Shown here: positions 34,130 through 45,818 of the stretch, piece after piece
Position numbering within the stretch: position 1 is the first letter of the stretch
How the letters are laid out: each line of letters opens with the position of its first letter
DNA from: Solea solea
Lineage: Eukaryota > Chordata > Actinopteri > Pleuronectiformes > Soleidae
Assembly: GCF_958295425.1 (NCBI RefSeq)
Contig: NC_081150.1
Location: 137,501 to 201,500 of the forward strand
Direction of reading: 5' to 3'
DNA length: 64,000 nt
The notes under the pieces: model-generated
Seen by the model: only the letters and a program-made list of their open reading frames with translations
The model's database searches: none
What the model was told of the DNA's origin: nothing
Position numbers and translations under genes: made by a program

Positions 34130-37100
34130 ATTCCTATTCTTTGAGGGGGCTGAAGCAGCACTGTTAGCACTTTCACCTTTGTTCTGTCCTCTCTTGCTTT
34201 TCTTCTCCAATCAACATCAACATAGTCACTGCACACACTGGTGCCCCGAGACAGTCGCCTGCCAAGTTCAAGTAAGCACTCGGACAATTATGTGATTAAC
34301 AGACAGACAGATGTTCCTTACATCAATAGATGGATTCCACAGGTATAGTTAATTGTTATACTTATAGTAGTTATAATAGTAATAGTTAGCAAACGCGATG
34401 GGAACATAGTTCTACAGAAGCCAAAAAAGTGAGTGAGTGAGTGAAAAGCTCATGGCTATAGTGTCTGCAGGTGAAAGCAGCTGTCGGGCTCCACAGAGGA
34501 CGACACACATTTGCACTTACAAGCTGTTGGCTGCACTCGGTAGTTTGTTACCCACACAGGAGGAGAAGGGGAGGACCTGAGCCAGCTAGTATCTGAGAGA
34601 ACTAATGTTTATGTTTACAGAGGAAAACAAAGAGTTGTCAAAAGTTGGAAGTCTGTTTACTTCACAGAGTGTAGTACAGAGGTGCTCTTGCATGTTTCTA
34701 AGACCTCCCATTCCGACAGTGCCCAAGGAGGGGCTGGTCAACCTGGGGAGTGCCTGGTGCCTTTGCCTGCTTTCAATCAACCACCAGCTGCAGGCTGCAA
34801 TATTGAAGAGTTTTTGTGTCTGGGAGTGTAGCTCTTAGCTCGGTGTGTTCTGTGAGGCCCAGGCTTCATGGCACTGTTACCTGGTTGGTTGGTTGGTTGG
34901 TTGGTTGGTTGGTTTGTTTGGTTTCTGTAGGCATTGCCTGGAACAAGATACTGTGCAAAAGTCTTGTGTTGCTCTTTGTCTGTCAAATTCTGTCATTTAC
35001 ATTTTTAAAGTTGATTTTATATATTAACAAGCTGTCAATGAGCTTAACTCATATAACATGTATGTAATGATCAAGCATGTCTTCCTTTTCACATCAGATA
35101 TTTTTTGATTTCTCTTCCTATCAATACCATAGTAGTACAACTTAAACTTAACTAAAAACGTTTTATTTACATGAGAAACGCACATTACAGAGCTAAATGG
35201 TCATTTTTGTATTTGTCTTTGTTGTTTTCACTCTGACCTTGTATAATGAGAGAAAGAGTAAAGAGCAACTAAAGCTCACTACGACTCACGTCTTCATTTA
35301 TAATTAAGAGTTTAGCTAGTTGTATAGCTGCGGTTGCTACACTGCACTGAGGACAACATAGTGACACTTTAACCTGTAGAAGCTGATTTTTTTCTGAAAA
35401 TATACATTTTAAAATTCATATTCATATTGTATTTTCTGGATGTGTTCAAATAAAGTGAAAAAAATATACTATATGGTCACTATAGTACAGATAAAACACC
35501 AAATCTAAGACAGTATTGTAAGTGTCTCTCTTAGAGTTCTGGCGTCAAGTAAACTTGCAGTAGGTGTTATTTACTAATGCTGTCATAAGCATGATTCATT
35601 CATTGATTGATATAAATAGTATTGTCTCAATTTCACAGCACATCTACTGCGAACAAGATTCAAAATGTATAGTCTCCTGTTGGCCTGATGTTTTGGGATG
35701 TTTGACATAACTGACTGCAATTGTTTCATGAGTGGAAACTTGAAACTTAAAGACAGCATCTAGCTTGTCTTTAAAGTTTATTTTGGTTGTGACATTAACA
35801 TGGTGGGAAATCACTTTGATTCAGCGGCTCACAGATTTTGTGATGACTTAAAAAGCCTTTTGTTAAGATGAGCCTCCTGAGTGAAAAGTGCTGTGTGAGG
35901 CAGAAAGCCTGTGATTCTCACTGAATCACAATGATTTGTAAAAGATCAATGATGCAGGTTTTGCATTTGCCGGGTCAGTGTGGTGCAGTGGTTAGCAACT
36001 GGTGGCATGTGGACTAAAACTGGCGCACCAGCATCAGTATTTGTCCCAGCAGATTAAGATGTCCACCAGTCAGTCTGTCTCACATCAACATCATTAGTTT
36101 GTACAACACAGGATTTTGTTTTCTTCACACTCATGCTCCAGTTATCAATGTAGTAAAGGGTACTTTGATTGAACCATCGAAACAACACAACAACATCGCA
36201 GAAGGTGTCATTTAATCATTCTATTATTGATGGTTCTGTTACGTGTATTTTAAAATATTCACTATGTAAATGTTTTAACCAATAAATAAAGTTCTCATCG
36301 TGGTATTTTAGTATAGCAGTTCATATTTTGAAGAACTGGAGCTTGACTGAAAAAGTTGCACTGCAAATCCCAATGTATGTAACCTGACACTTTTTTGACA
36401 AAGCATGGCAAGGTAGGATAAGCTGAGGCTACTCTAACTGTCACACTGGTTGCTCTTGAAAAACGTATCATTGCATCTTTATTGACAGAATCCAGCCATG
36501 GGGCTTTATTTCGAGTTGCTGTGGTGGAAAAAGAGAGCCTGTGTGGTGCGTTCAAGGGCTGTCGTAAATGGTAAACCCTTGTCTTAAATAAAATACCTAT
36601 AAGTATAAAGTATCTATTTATTAAATCTCCAGCCCACATTTTTGTGGCCCCCTGAAAATGGCACTGATGTTTAAAAGGGTACTTTTTTGATAACCTACAT
36701 CTAAATCAAATGCACACAGTAGGCACATTAGGTGCCTTTTTTCATTGCCTACCACAAAACAGTGATCTGCAGACTGATCCACGAAGACGAGTGAGGATGA
36801 TTGAAACGTATTATTGTCCTCTGCTGGTTGGATGACTTCTGCAAGCTTGTGGACAGACAGTGTGACACATTACACAATACTGTGGATTACAGAGTGGGTT
36901 GTGGAGCTGCACGATCTAATGTGGAGCAAAGTGACCAAGGTGATGAAGATGAAGTCACGGTGGACCCGTAGTGGATTTATAAAGGTAGATGAAATTACAA
37001 TGTCTTGAAACATGAAAACACTGACAGCTGATTAACCAGGCCAACAGCCTTCATTGTTAAAGAAAATGAAACTTGTCAGTCAGTGTTGTGGTACTCTAAT

Positions 37101-37440
37101 CACGACCACATTAAAAACACACAGAACTGAGCTTTGCTTCTTCAGTAATTGCATCAATGAGCATTTGTTTAGTGGTCTGCATGTGTGTTTGCAGAAGTAA
37201 TGGTGTAATGTAGTTTCCTTGAACGTATCGTCAGCAGGGGTTTTGATAGTGAACTGTGTGTTTGTGGAAATATCCACATTTCTGAGGGTCCTTGAATGCA
37301 TCTTATAGTCTCTCCACACTCAACACACTTTGGACCTTCGAGTACTCACAGTAGCTCCCATATGCAGGATTGTTTTAGGTGTATTGTCTTGGAGTAGGCT
37401 AGGCTTGCTGGATCGTAAAAACATGCCCAACCCTATAACC
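34130..37440 (+). other. tab2 intron 1, no gene recognised
   Basis: Intron sequence with a (GGTT)n tract at about 34883-34919. Short frames overlap it on both strands but none looks like a protein. Confidence 0.5.

Positions 37441-37446
<6 letters not shown>

Positions 37447-37515
<69 letters not shown>
37447..37515. repeat. (CA)n microsatellite, about 34 units
   Basis: A long uninterrupted CA tract preceded by CTCTCTCT. Confidence 0.95.
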
Positions 37516-37519
<4 letters not shown>

Positions 37520-39060
37520 CTGTAGCTTCTGGGAGAGTGGGGTGCCTGTCAACAGTCTTCTGCCAATTAGTCCCTTTATTTGTTCAGATTTGACTGGACC
37601 AGGACCCAACACTGAGACAATCCACTGCTGCTGTTTTAAAGGATGTTTCTGATCAAAGCTCACTTGGGAGCGTTACTGTTTCCACTGTATTTGATTTTTT
37701 TCTGCTTATTTTTCAAGAACAGTTGTTTGAAGATCCCAAACAATCACAATCAGACATTCCAGCGTGAAGATTCTCATGCTGAGAAAAAGAAGGCCATGAC
37801 ATTTTATTGTTTCTTGTTATGTGTAGCCTCTTTGTTTGAATTAACTAGTTCTGTGTGGACCACAACAGCAGCTAATGCATCAGGTGTTGGGCTGATACTT
37901 CTACCAAAAGCTCCAGTTCATTATTTATCCACATTTTCGTTGGGCATTAATTGATTTGGACATTCTTAGGTGCATTCACCCTGGCAGAGTGAATAAGCCC
38001 ATTGATGGGGCATGGCAGGCCCTCTGCCTCCACAGATGAATGTAGGGCTGTGGGTCAGTGCTTTGGCACAGTGAATAACAGCCTCAGCAATGAAAGCTTT
38101 GTCTCTATCTGTGTTGGCAGTGCAGTGCAGCCCCAGGCCCTGTTCCACCACCATTGCCTCCAGGGACACCAACAACTAAACTGCCTCCCTCAGAGCCTCC
38201 CCCACACATGGGCCAGCTGCAGGGCTGTAACTGCAGTGACGAGGAGAAGAACTATAGTAATGAAAAATGATACCAAACAGAGGCGAGGCGAGCCGTGCCG
38301 TGCTGAAACTGAATAGAGTAATGAAATGTAAATACATTTCATTACAAACAGTACATACTTGATCATTTGTTTGGTGAGATTTTAGAGGAAGCTGAGCTTC
38401 ATTGACTGTCTCTGTTGGAGATGGAAGCTAATCTGTTTTCTAGGAGTAAATGAGCCTCGGCTGCTTTAGCAGAATTGCACTGTGCCTGTGAGTGAGAGTG
38501 AGGTTGCCTTGGCCCGCAACCAGCCCTGAGTATAGCTTATGCACATAAGAATAGGAAACAGACACACATGATTGACGTTGAACACCCTACTAACTTTTGA
38601 TGACATCGATATTAAGATGACATCCTTGAAATCCTTGAAAGATTCAAGTAAATATTCAAAGACAAAAAAGAAAGTAATATTGCACACATGCTTTGTCTGC
38701 TATTATTTTATATACTGTAAAAAAAAATATAGAAAGAGATTTAAACAAATGTTATCAATATAAACAAAATCAGATAGAAAAGAATCCTATTACAATACTT
38801 TTACGACTGTCGATTTTTTTTCTTCCAAAAATGAAGTTCAAACTAATCTCTGATGACCTGTAATTCATTCAATGAATTCAAACCCCCCCGAGTGCAAGCA
38901 CCCACCACCGCTCAAATGTAATGTTACATCAAACAGCTTCATTTCTGAAGCACCAGTCAGTGAACTAGATTGGGATTGAGTGTGGCTCTATTATATGGCA
39001 CACTGAGATGTGGGGTCTGGCGTCTCCATGTTTCCTCCGCGTAGCTGCCGTGAACTTCAG
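37520..39060 (+). other. tab2 intron 1, no gene recognised
   Basis: Mostly AT-rich, with a GC-richer patch at about 37970-38300 that has overlapping frames on both strands. The patch could be a conserved non-coding element, but I see no protein family or splice signals that would make it an exon. Confidence 0.4.
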
Positions 39061-39074
39061 GGAAAGCCCTCGCA

Positions 39075-39155
39075 AGTGGTCATCCATCATCTACTGGAGG
39101 GTCGCGGTGCTGTGCCAATCTCAGCTGACATAGGGCGATAGGCGCAGGGCAGGGC

Positions 39156-39186
<31 letters not shown>

Positions 39187-39415
39187 TGACGAACTTTCCA
39201 GTCTCACATTCATACCTATGGTCAATTTAGATTAGATTAAACAGATTAGAACAGATTAGATTAGATAAATCTCACATTCATGGACAAATGTACCCAATCC
39301 TCATGTTTTTGGACTGTGGTAGGAAACCCACGCACACACGGGGAGAACATGCATACCTTGGTCTTCTTGCTGCAAAGACAAGAGTGCTAACCACGACACC
39401 AACTGTATGGCCCTA
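39075..39415 (-). mobile_element. tRNA-derived SINE, minus strand
   Basis: On the minus strand the head reads TTGGTGTCGTGGTTAGCACT, a pol III A-box region. The body contains the CATGTTCTCCCCGTGTGTGC, CCACAGTCCAAAAACATG and GTCAGCTGAGATTGGC blocks of a very common vertebrate/fish SINE. A (CA)n tract interrupts it at 39153-39182. The B box is degraded. Family name not assigned. Confidence 0.75.
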
Positions 39416-40079
39416 CTAGTGGTCATGTGACATCTGGCTCCTGCTGCTCAGTGATCACTGCTGCAGAGTGGAGGACTTCTGCTAATGTGTGGAGTTTAAG
39501 TGTGTGTTTCATCGGCTTTTGCAAAGTCATTTACATACTAGATATTGTCAATTTGCACATTGTTAAAATACAAATGACGATACTATTGCAAACAACATAT
39601 ATATCACCCACCTCTACAACCAACGTTTTAAACCTACTTTACTCTACATGGACGTTTGTCAGGTCCGGGTGCTAAAATGCATCTAATGCAAGAGTCAAGC
39701 AAAGGTATAATGTAAAGGTTTTGTGGAAACTGTACTGTAATATGTGGTGTTAAGTGTAAGGTTTATCTCCAGTAAGCAAAGACTAAAAAGTAGAAACCAC
39801 AGTGATGCTTCTCAGTCAGCACACTCTCTTCCCTGTGGAACACATCTTACATGTGTTACTGTATGATGATTTGACTTAACAAGGAGCAGTTTAACGATTG
39901 TCACAAACTTCTACATTAAACATCTGGGCTGCAACTGCAAATTACTGTTGTCATGATTGAAAAATCTCTTGAATCTTGTCTTAGCTGTTTTGTCCCTTAA
40001 ATGCATGAAATGGCGATCGATTTTACCAAAACATCTTCAAATGTCTTGTTTTGTCCTGTGATAATGACTTTGACTCTGC

Positions 40080-40385
40080 CATATCCCCAAGGGCCCCATC
40101 AGAATGCACTTATGTGATGGGAGAGTGCTTCACCTCATGCATTTACACCTGCTATTAACATGCATTTACAAAAGCAGAGGAGATTGGAGACACGTTGGAC
40201 ACTCACAGCATGTCCATTTCTGTTCAATATGGTCACAGTGCGTCTCCAACCACCTCCCCCAGTGCTTTGGCAGATTGAATAACAACCCACCTCAGGTGTA
40301 TTTACACCTGTACTTAGTGGTCAGGCACTATCCAATCACAGAAACTGCATTTAATGCCAGTACTAAAGGGGCCAAGGTTACATTG
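40080..40385. repeat. Probable old dispersed element
   Basis: Repeated TTTACACCTG blocks, AGTGGTCAGGCACTATCCAA and a GGGCCCCATC start are reminiscent of an old fish DNA element. Ends are not defined. Confidence 0.3.
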
Positions 40386-40910
40386 AATGTGTGTGTTTAG
40401 TGTAACTGTTGTTTTACTAATTAATAGAGATACAGGAGGTTAAACAGGAGGTATAAATGGTTACAGAAATACTAGCAGCCACAGTAACAACATGAAGCAC
40501 AGGATCACAGAGGTCGATGCAGTTGCACCTTCGCCCTGTTTAAACATGAATAATTGACAAATTCCTCTGACTGTGCAGAAGACATGTACAAAAACTTAGA
40601 TTGAGTGGATGAATAAAGATTTATGTGTGTAAATAGCCCTGCAGGTCTGTCTTCTTTACTCTAGCTTTAGAAATAAAAGTGAATTCTTGGAATCATCTGT
40701 GGAGACTGATCGTTCCGTCCTCACTCACTGAATGTTGGTGTTTCTGCTATTCTTACATTTATAAAAACATCTGTTTTTGAAATGAATTAGACAACCTCAA
40801 GATTGTAGTGGCAGTACACCACGCTGTATCAGAGATAGGTTAGATTGTGTGTGAGTGCTTGTTTTCTTTTCTTTTTACTTATCAGATATTTTTCCCCTTT
40901 TTTGTTTCAG

Positions 40911-41101
40911 AAAATGTTCAAGATGAAGGTGACTTGCTGCCACGACTGACGCCCCAGTGCGCTGAACAGAACAAGAAGTCCTGTCTTGGTAACATACGAA
41001 TGGCCCAGGGAAGCCACCAGATTGACATTCAGGTTTTGCAAGACCTGCGCCAGAAGTTCCCTGAAGTCCCAGAGGGTGTTGTCTCCCAGTGTGTTCTGCA
41101 G
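40911..41101 (+). CDS. tab2: tab2 exon with start codon (CUE domain, first half)
   Basis: The acceptor TTTTGTTTCAG ends at 40910 and the donor GTGAGA starts at 41102. The exon carries 89 nt of 5' UTR, then ATG at 41000 in [20 protein letters not shown], which matches the conserved TAB2/TAB3 N-terminus, so the start is secure. It ends in phase 0 after residue 34. Confidence 0.93.
40914..40949 (+). promoter_or_regulatory. tab2: Upstream ORF in the tab2 5' UTR
   Basis: An ATG four bases into the exon opens an 11-codon frame ([11 protein letters not shown]) closed by TGA at 40947-40949, 50 nt before the tab2 ATG. Such a uORF may dampen translation. Its presence is direct; its effect is inference. 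Confidence 0.5.
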
Positions 41102-44100
41102 GTGAGAACAGTGCAACCAAACGATTTAGGCCAAAGGACATTTCTCAACAGATTTTACCGGAATGATGATATTACTAATTAGTATTTCGTCATATTTCGT
41201 ATTACCTTATACTTTATATAACATTACATTACATGTCATTTAGCAGACGCTTTTATCCAAAGCGACGTATAACGGAATTGAGTACAATCAGCCAGGGGTG
41301 GAGTCGAACTTGCGACCATTGGTCGCGACCATTGCGACCATGATGTCTTTCGCACACAGGGTACCGGTCTTAACCACTGAGCCACTGCACCCCAGCATTA
41401 CATGTATTAAGTATCTACGTATGCCTTACACGTGATACTTATTTCGTGTGCACGTCATAGCTGTTTCATGGGCACAATTTATTGCATTTTTTTACCATGT
41501 CATGTCCGGGGCTCTGTAGTTCTCAGTGGTTTACCAGTGACAGCTGAAGCACAGCCGGTGTGCAGTACCATACAACACATCAGCTGTGTTTAAATTCCAT
41601 GTGTGTTCTCTTACTTCTGTCTCTCTGTGCCACAGAGCGGCCTCACATTTTCTAATGATAATCCGTTTTGGTTCTGGTTCTGTCACACTGTCACTTTTTA
41701 TTCATATCTGTGTGAGTATTCTGCTCATGTGCACGTGTCATGGTTACAGCTGTGCATCTAGGAAACTCATTTAGTGCATCACTGTCAGAGCCTCTGTTTG
41801 TTCTCTCTGAGGTTAGAGGTGGAGCAGATCATGGTTCTGGATGGCCCAGGAAGATGGAGCAGCTACCTTGAGTCAGCTGCCATGAAAAGAACAAAACACA
41901 GCTGCATTAATTGCTTAAAATGTGAAATGTTTGAAATGATACCTCTACAAAAATCTGACAGAATCAGAAAAATGGTCTATACCAACCAATTCAAAATTCA
42001 GACTCCTTATCTTCAACTTCCCTGTAGTGTTGTAGTACTCGAGATCGGTCTCGGTCTCGACCCCTCAAAGTCTTGGTCTTGTCTTGGTCTCGATACACTG
42101 TGGTCTTGGTCTCGACTTGGTCTCGGTTTAGGTGGTCTTGACTACAACACAACTTCCCAGTTCATCTGCAGTCAATGGTTACGTTCCCGTCCATGTTGAG
42201 TGAAGTCACATGACCATGTAGGGCTTAAAATGAACGCATGGAGACTAGCAGAAGGAAGACAAAATACAGCACAAACTGGTTCAGACAGAGACCACTTGGC
42301 TCGGCTTGACTCCATTACTACAGGAGTGCTGTAGGAGTACCTCTGTGTCTACTACAACTTGACTGAATTCAAGCCACTTAGGACTGTAGTCAGATATGAG
42401 TTGAGTACTAGAAATAGGACATTTCTCCCTGTGAGTGACTAGGAAGACCGCTCGATAGCAGATTGAAAATGTTGAAAAAAAAATGTTCTTCACCATGTTG
42501 AACCACGCTGAAGTTCACTGAATGAAACCAGTTGAGATGACTTTTGATATGTAGTAAGTAGAAGGTCACAATGCAAATAGTCACCAATACTGAACAATAT
42601 TCAGGGTGTGGCTTGATATATTGGTATGAACCTTAATAAAACCTCAGGCAGTCTTTGTTTCTCAACATTAAACCTGTCTTTGTTGTAACTGGATATGCCT
42701 GAAAATAAGCAGTCTGATTTTTTAAATTGTTGCGGGGTTTTGAAATTTAAGGGATACATGTCACCTGTCAGTTGTCTCCCCAGTCTGCCCTCATGTGTTA
42801 ATGTCCTCAATGTAGGACTAATGAATATTTGCTCAAATCAGTGTTTCCAGAAAACAGATGTGAATCTTATTCATTAATAATATTTCCTCTCTTTCTCCCT
42901 CAGAACAACAATAACTTAGACGCCTGCTGTGAATACTTGTCCCAAGTCAGTCCAGGCTACCTGTACACCGAGGAAGGAAACCTAAGCTTTTCTGACGATC
43001 CCAGCTTCACCCGGCTCCAAAATCACATGACCCAGCTGAACCTGGGCCTGCAGTCTCAGAATGTGCACGTGGCCCCAGTTCAGGACGGCCTGAGAATGAA
43101 CGGCAGCCGGACTCTGGCTCACAGCCAGAGTGACGGGCCCCTCCAGACGAGCCAGGCTCCCAATAGTGACTTCTTTCAACAAGAGCCCCAATCAGCCCCA
43201 GTGCAGGTGCCCTCCAGCCTTAATGTATTTGGTGTGATGGAACCCACGCGCAAACCACAGCCTCCACAACACCTTGGACTTTATCCTCTGGGTGTCAAAG
43301 GAGCAACTCTGAGTGCCCAGCAGACACCACGCTACAACCCTTTTACAGTGACTCTAGCTCCCAATATCCCGACAGGCCGCAACACCCCCACCTCTTTGCA
43401 CATACATGGTGGGCCACAGTCGGGCCTCAGCAGTCCACAGGGTAACTCTATCTATATCAGGCCCTACCAGTCCGGTACAAATCGGCAGAACCAGCAACAG
43501 GGAAGCAGGGCCCAGTATAGCCCCACGTCCCAGCCTCAGCAGCAGATCTACCAGATCACACACCCCTCCTCCCTGTCCGGCTCCTGGTCCGGCCCTCAGC
43601 ACGCCTCCTCTTCACATACCTCACAGCACCAGACCCAGGGCCACCAGACCTCTCATGTCTACATGCCCATCAGCTCCCCCACAAATCCACAGGCACCCTC
43701 CATTCTTCCCACTGGAAGCCAAGCCTCTTCCTCTGGTGTCTCCTCATGCTCTTCCTCCTCTTCTGTCATGCCCCCCTCCTCTACCATCAGCCAGTACAAC
43801 ATCCAGAACATCTCCACTGGTCCAAGGAAGAATCAGATAGAGATCAAACTTGAATCTCCTCAAAGGAGCAACTCCACAACCACAACAGCTGTGTTGCGGA
43901 CTAGCAGTGGTCCGCGTTCATCCTCCACCTCCTCCTCCTGTCCCTCCTCTTCGTCCTCCTCCACTGGGGTAGCTACTGTCCCCACTACCCCTCTGTCAAT
44001 TGGATGCCCAGGCCTGAGCCGCAGCCAGCCGACTGTTGTCATCTCTGCCAGCCCACCTACTGCTGCTATCACTCCCTCTGAGGAGGCTGTCGTGGCCTCA

Positions 44101-45787
44101 GGCGGCCCCCGCTCTCAGCCCAAGTTTTACATTTCTGCCAATGCCTCCAGTAACTATGGTGGGGGTGGGAACCCTCCAAAACTCTACATCTCAGCCAACA
44201 CTCCCTTGCAGGGCTCTTCAGGGGCCAGAAACATGGGAGGCCAAGTGAGCATGGGCCCTGCCTACATCCACCACCACCCGCCTAAGTCTCGTGCCTCTGT
44301 GGGAGGGGGAGGCACCGCCTCCTCTCCTCGCGTGGTGGTGACCCAGCCCAACACCAAATACACTTTTAAAATCACAGTGTCGCCCAATAAGCCCCCAGCT
44401 GTGTCCCCCGGAGTAGTGTCTCCAACATTTGAGCCCAACAACCTCCTCAGCCTTCCTGCAGACCACCACTTTGTGGAGCCAGACCCCCTTCATCTCTCAG
44501 ACCCACTGTCGCCTCACAGGGACAGGCCGAGTGAGCCTCGCAGACTCAGCATGAGCTCTGATGATGCAGCATACACACAAGGTGAGCAACACGACCATCA
44601 CTGTGAAACACACTCTCCAGAAACACACTCAGCAGAAACACACTCAGCAGAAACACACTCAGCAGAAACACACTCAGCAGAAACACACTCAGCAGAAACA
44701 CACTCTCCAGAAACACACTCAGCACTCAGCAGAAAGGTTTGAGGTCAGTTTGTCATGTTGACGTCATGACATGGTGAATCACAAACCCTTTAACACTTGT
44801 TCATGTTCATTATGTTTCCAGTGTGTGACATTACAGTTACATGCTTAAGCTAGAGCTGCATGTTATTCAATGAGCACGTTTCAAGGAATTGTCCTTCGTT
44901 ATATTGCGACGTACGTTGCTATTGAATTATTGGCTGCAGATGAGGATTTCATGGGCAGTGGACCTCTTTGGTTTCTGCTGGACTCTGGGTTGGTTGTTTG
45001 CAAATGTCAAGTGCAGTGTTTTAAAGCTCTTACAAAAATAAACAATACTATCTGTTTTTTGTGACCAGCTGTTGGTCTAAATGCTTTTTCCACTGCTTCC
45101 TGCCAAGAAAGTCATTTTGTTATAAAAGTATAATTTGTGGTTTTAAAGGACACTTTCCAAAACATTGACTCTAATGTATTTCATGAGCCAAGCTGTGTGT
45201 ACTCGGTGTCACTAATGTTGAGTCAGTGTGGAAATAATCCACTGTATGTCCATGTCCATGAGGTGTGAGTCAAACGTCTCAGAGCGCACTAGTGTTTCCT
45301 TTTTTGGGCTTTTGACTGAATCACATTTAAGTTGCGCTGCAGTGAGTACGACTAAGAGAAGCTTCACAGTGAACGTGCTCACCCTCCGGAGACCACTTTC
45401 CTTTTGTTTATCTGTTTATATGTCAAAGTTTTACATGCATTCATTTATTTGTATTGACCATTTAATAAGTGATATCAATTTGAGCATCAATTATTTTCAT
45501 GAATTATAAAACCAGTTCTTGAAGGACAAGTTCATTTTATTTTCTATTAAAGTGCCAGATCACAGCAGAACTCATTTAACAGAACAGGTCTATACTTTGT
45601 CCTTTTTTTAAACACTAAATATGTTATTAATCTTATTTACGTGGCGACATGTGAAATAAGACGTGTGTGTCGTGTGTTTTCCCCTCGGCTCTCTGTATGA
45701 CCCACAGCACGCACACACACGCACACGCACACACACCAGTGGACAACAGAGAAACACATTAATAAAGCTGTAAACCTCAACAGAGAA

Positions 45788-45818
<31 letters not shown>

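Noticed and set aside
37966..38316. Overlapping frames on both strands in a GC-richer patch
   Set aside because: No recognisable protein family, no splice sites in phase, and frames on both strands are similarly open by chance.
43406..43840. 144-codon Pro/Ser-rich plus-strand frame
   Set aside because: Shadow of the tab2 large exon in another frame; the tab2 frame has clear family similarity.
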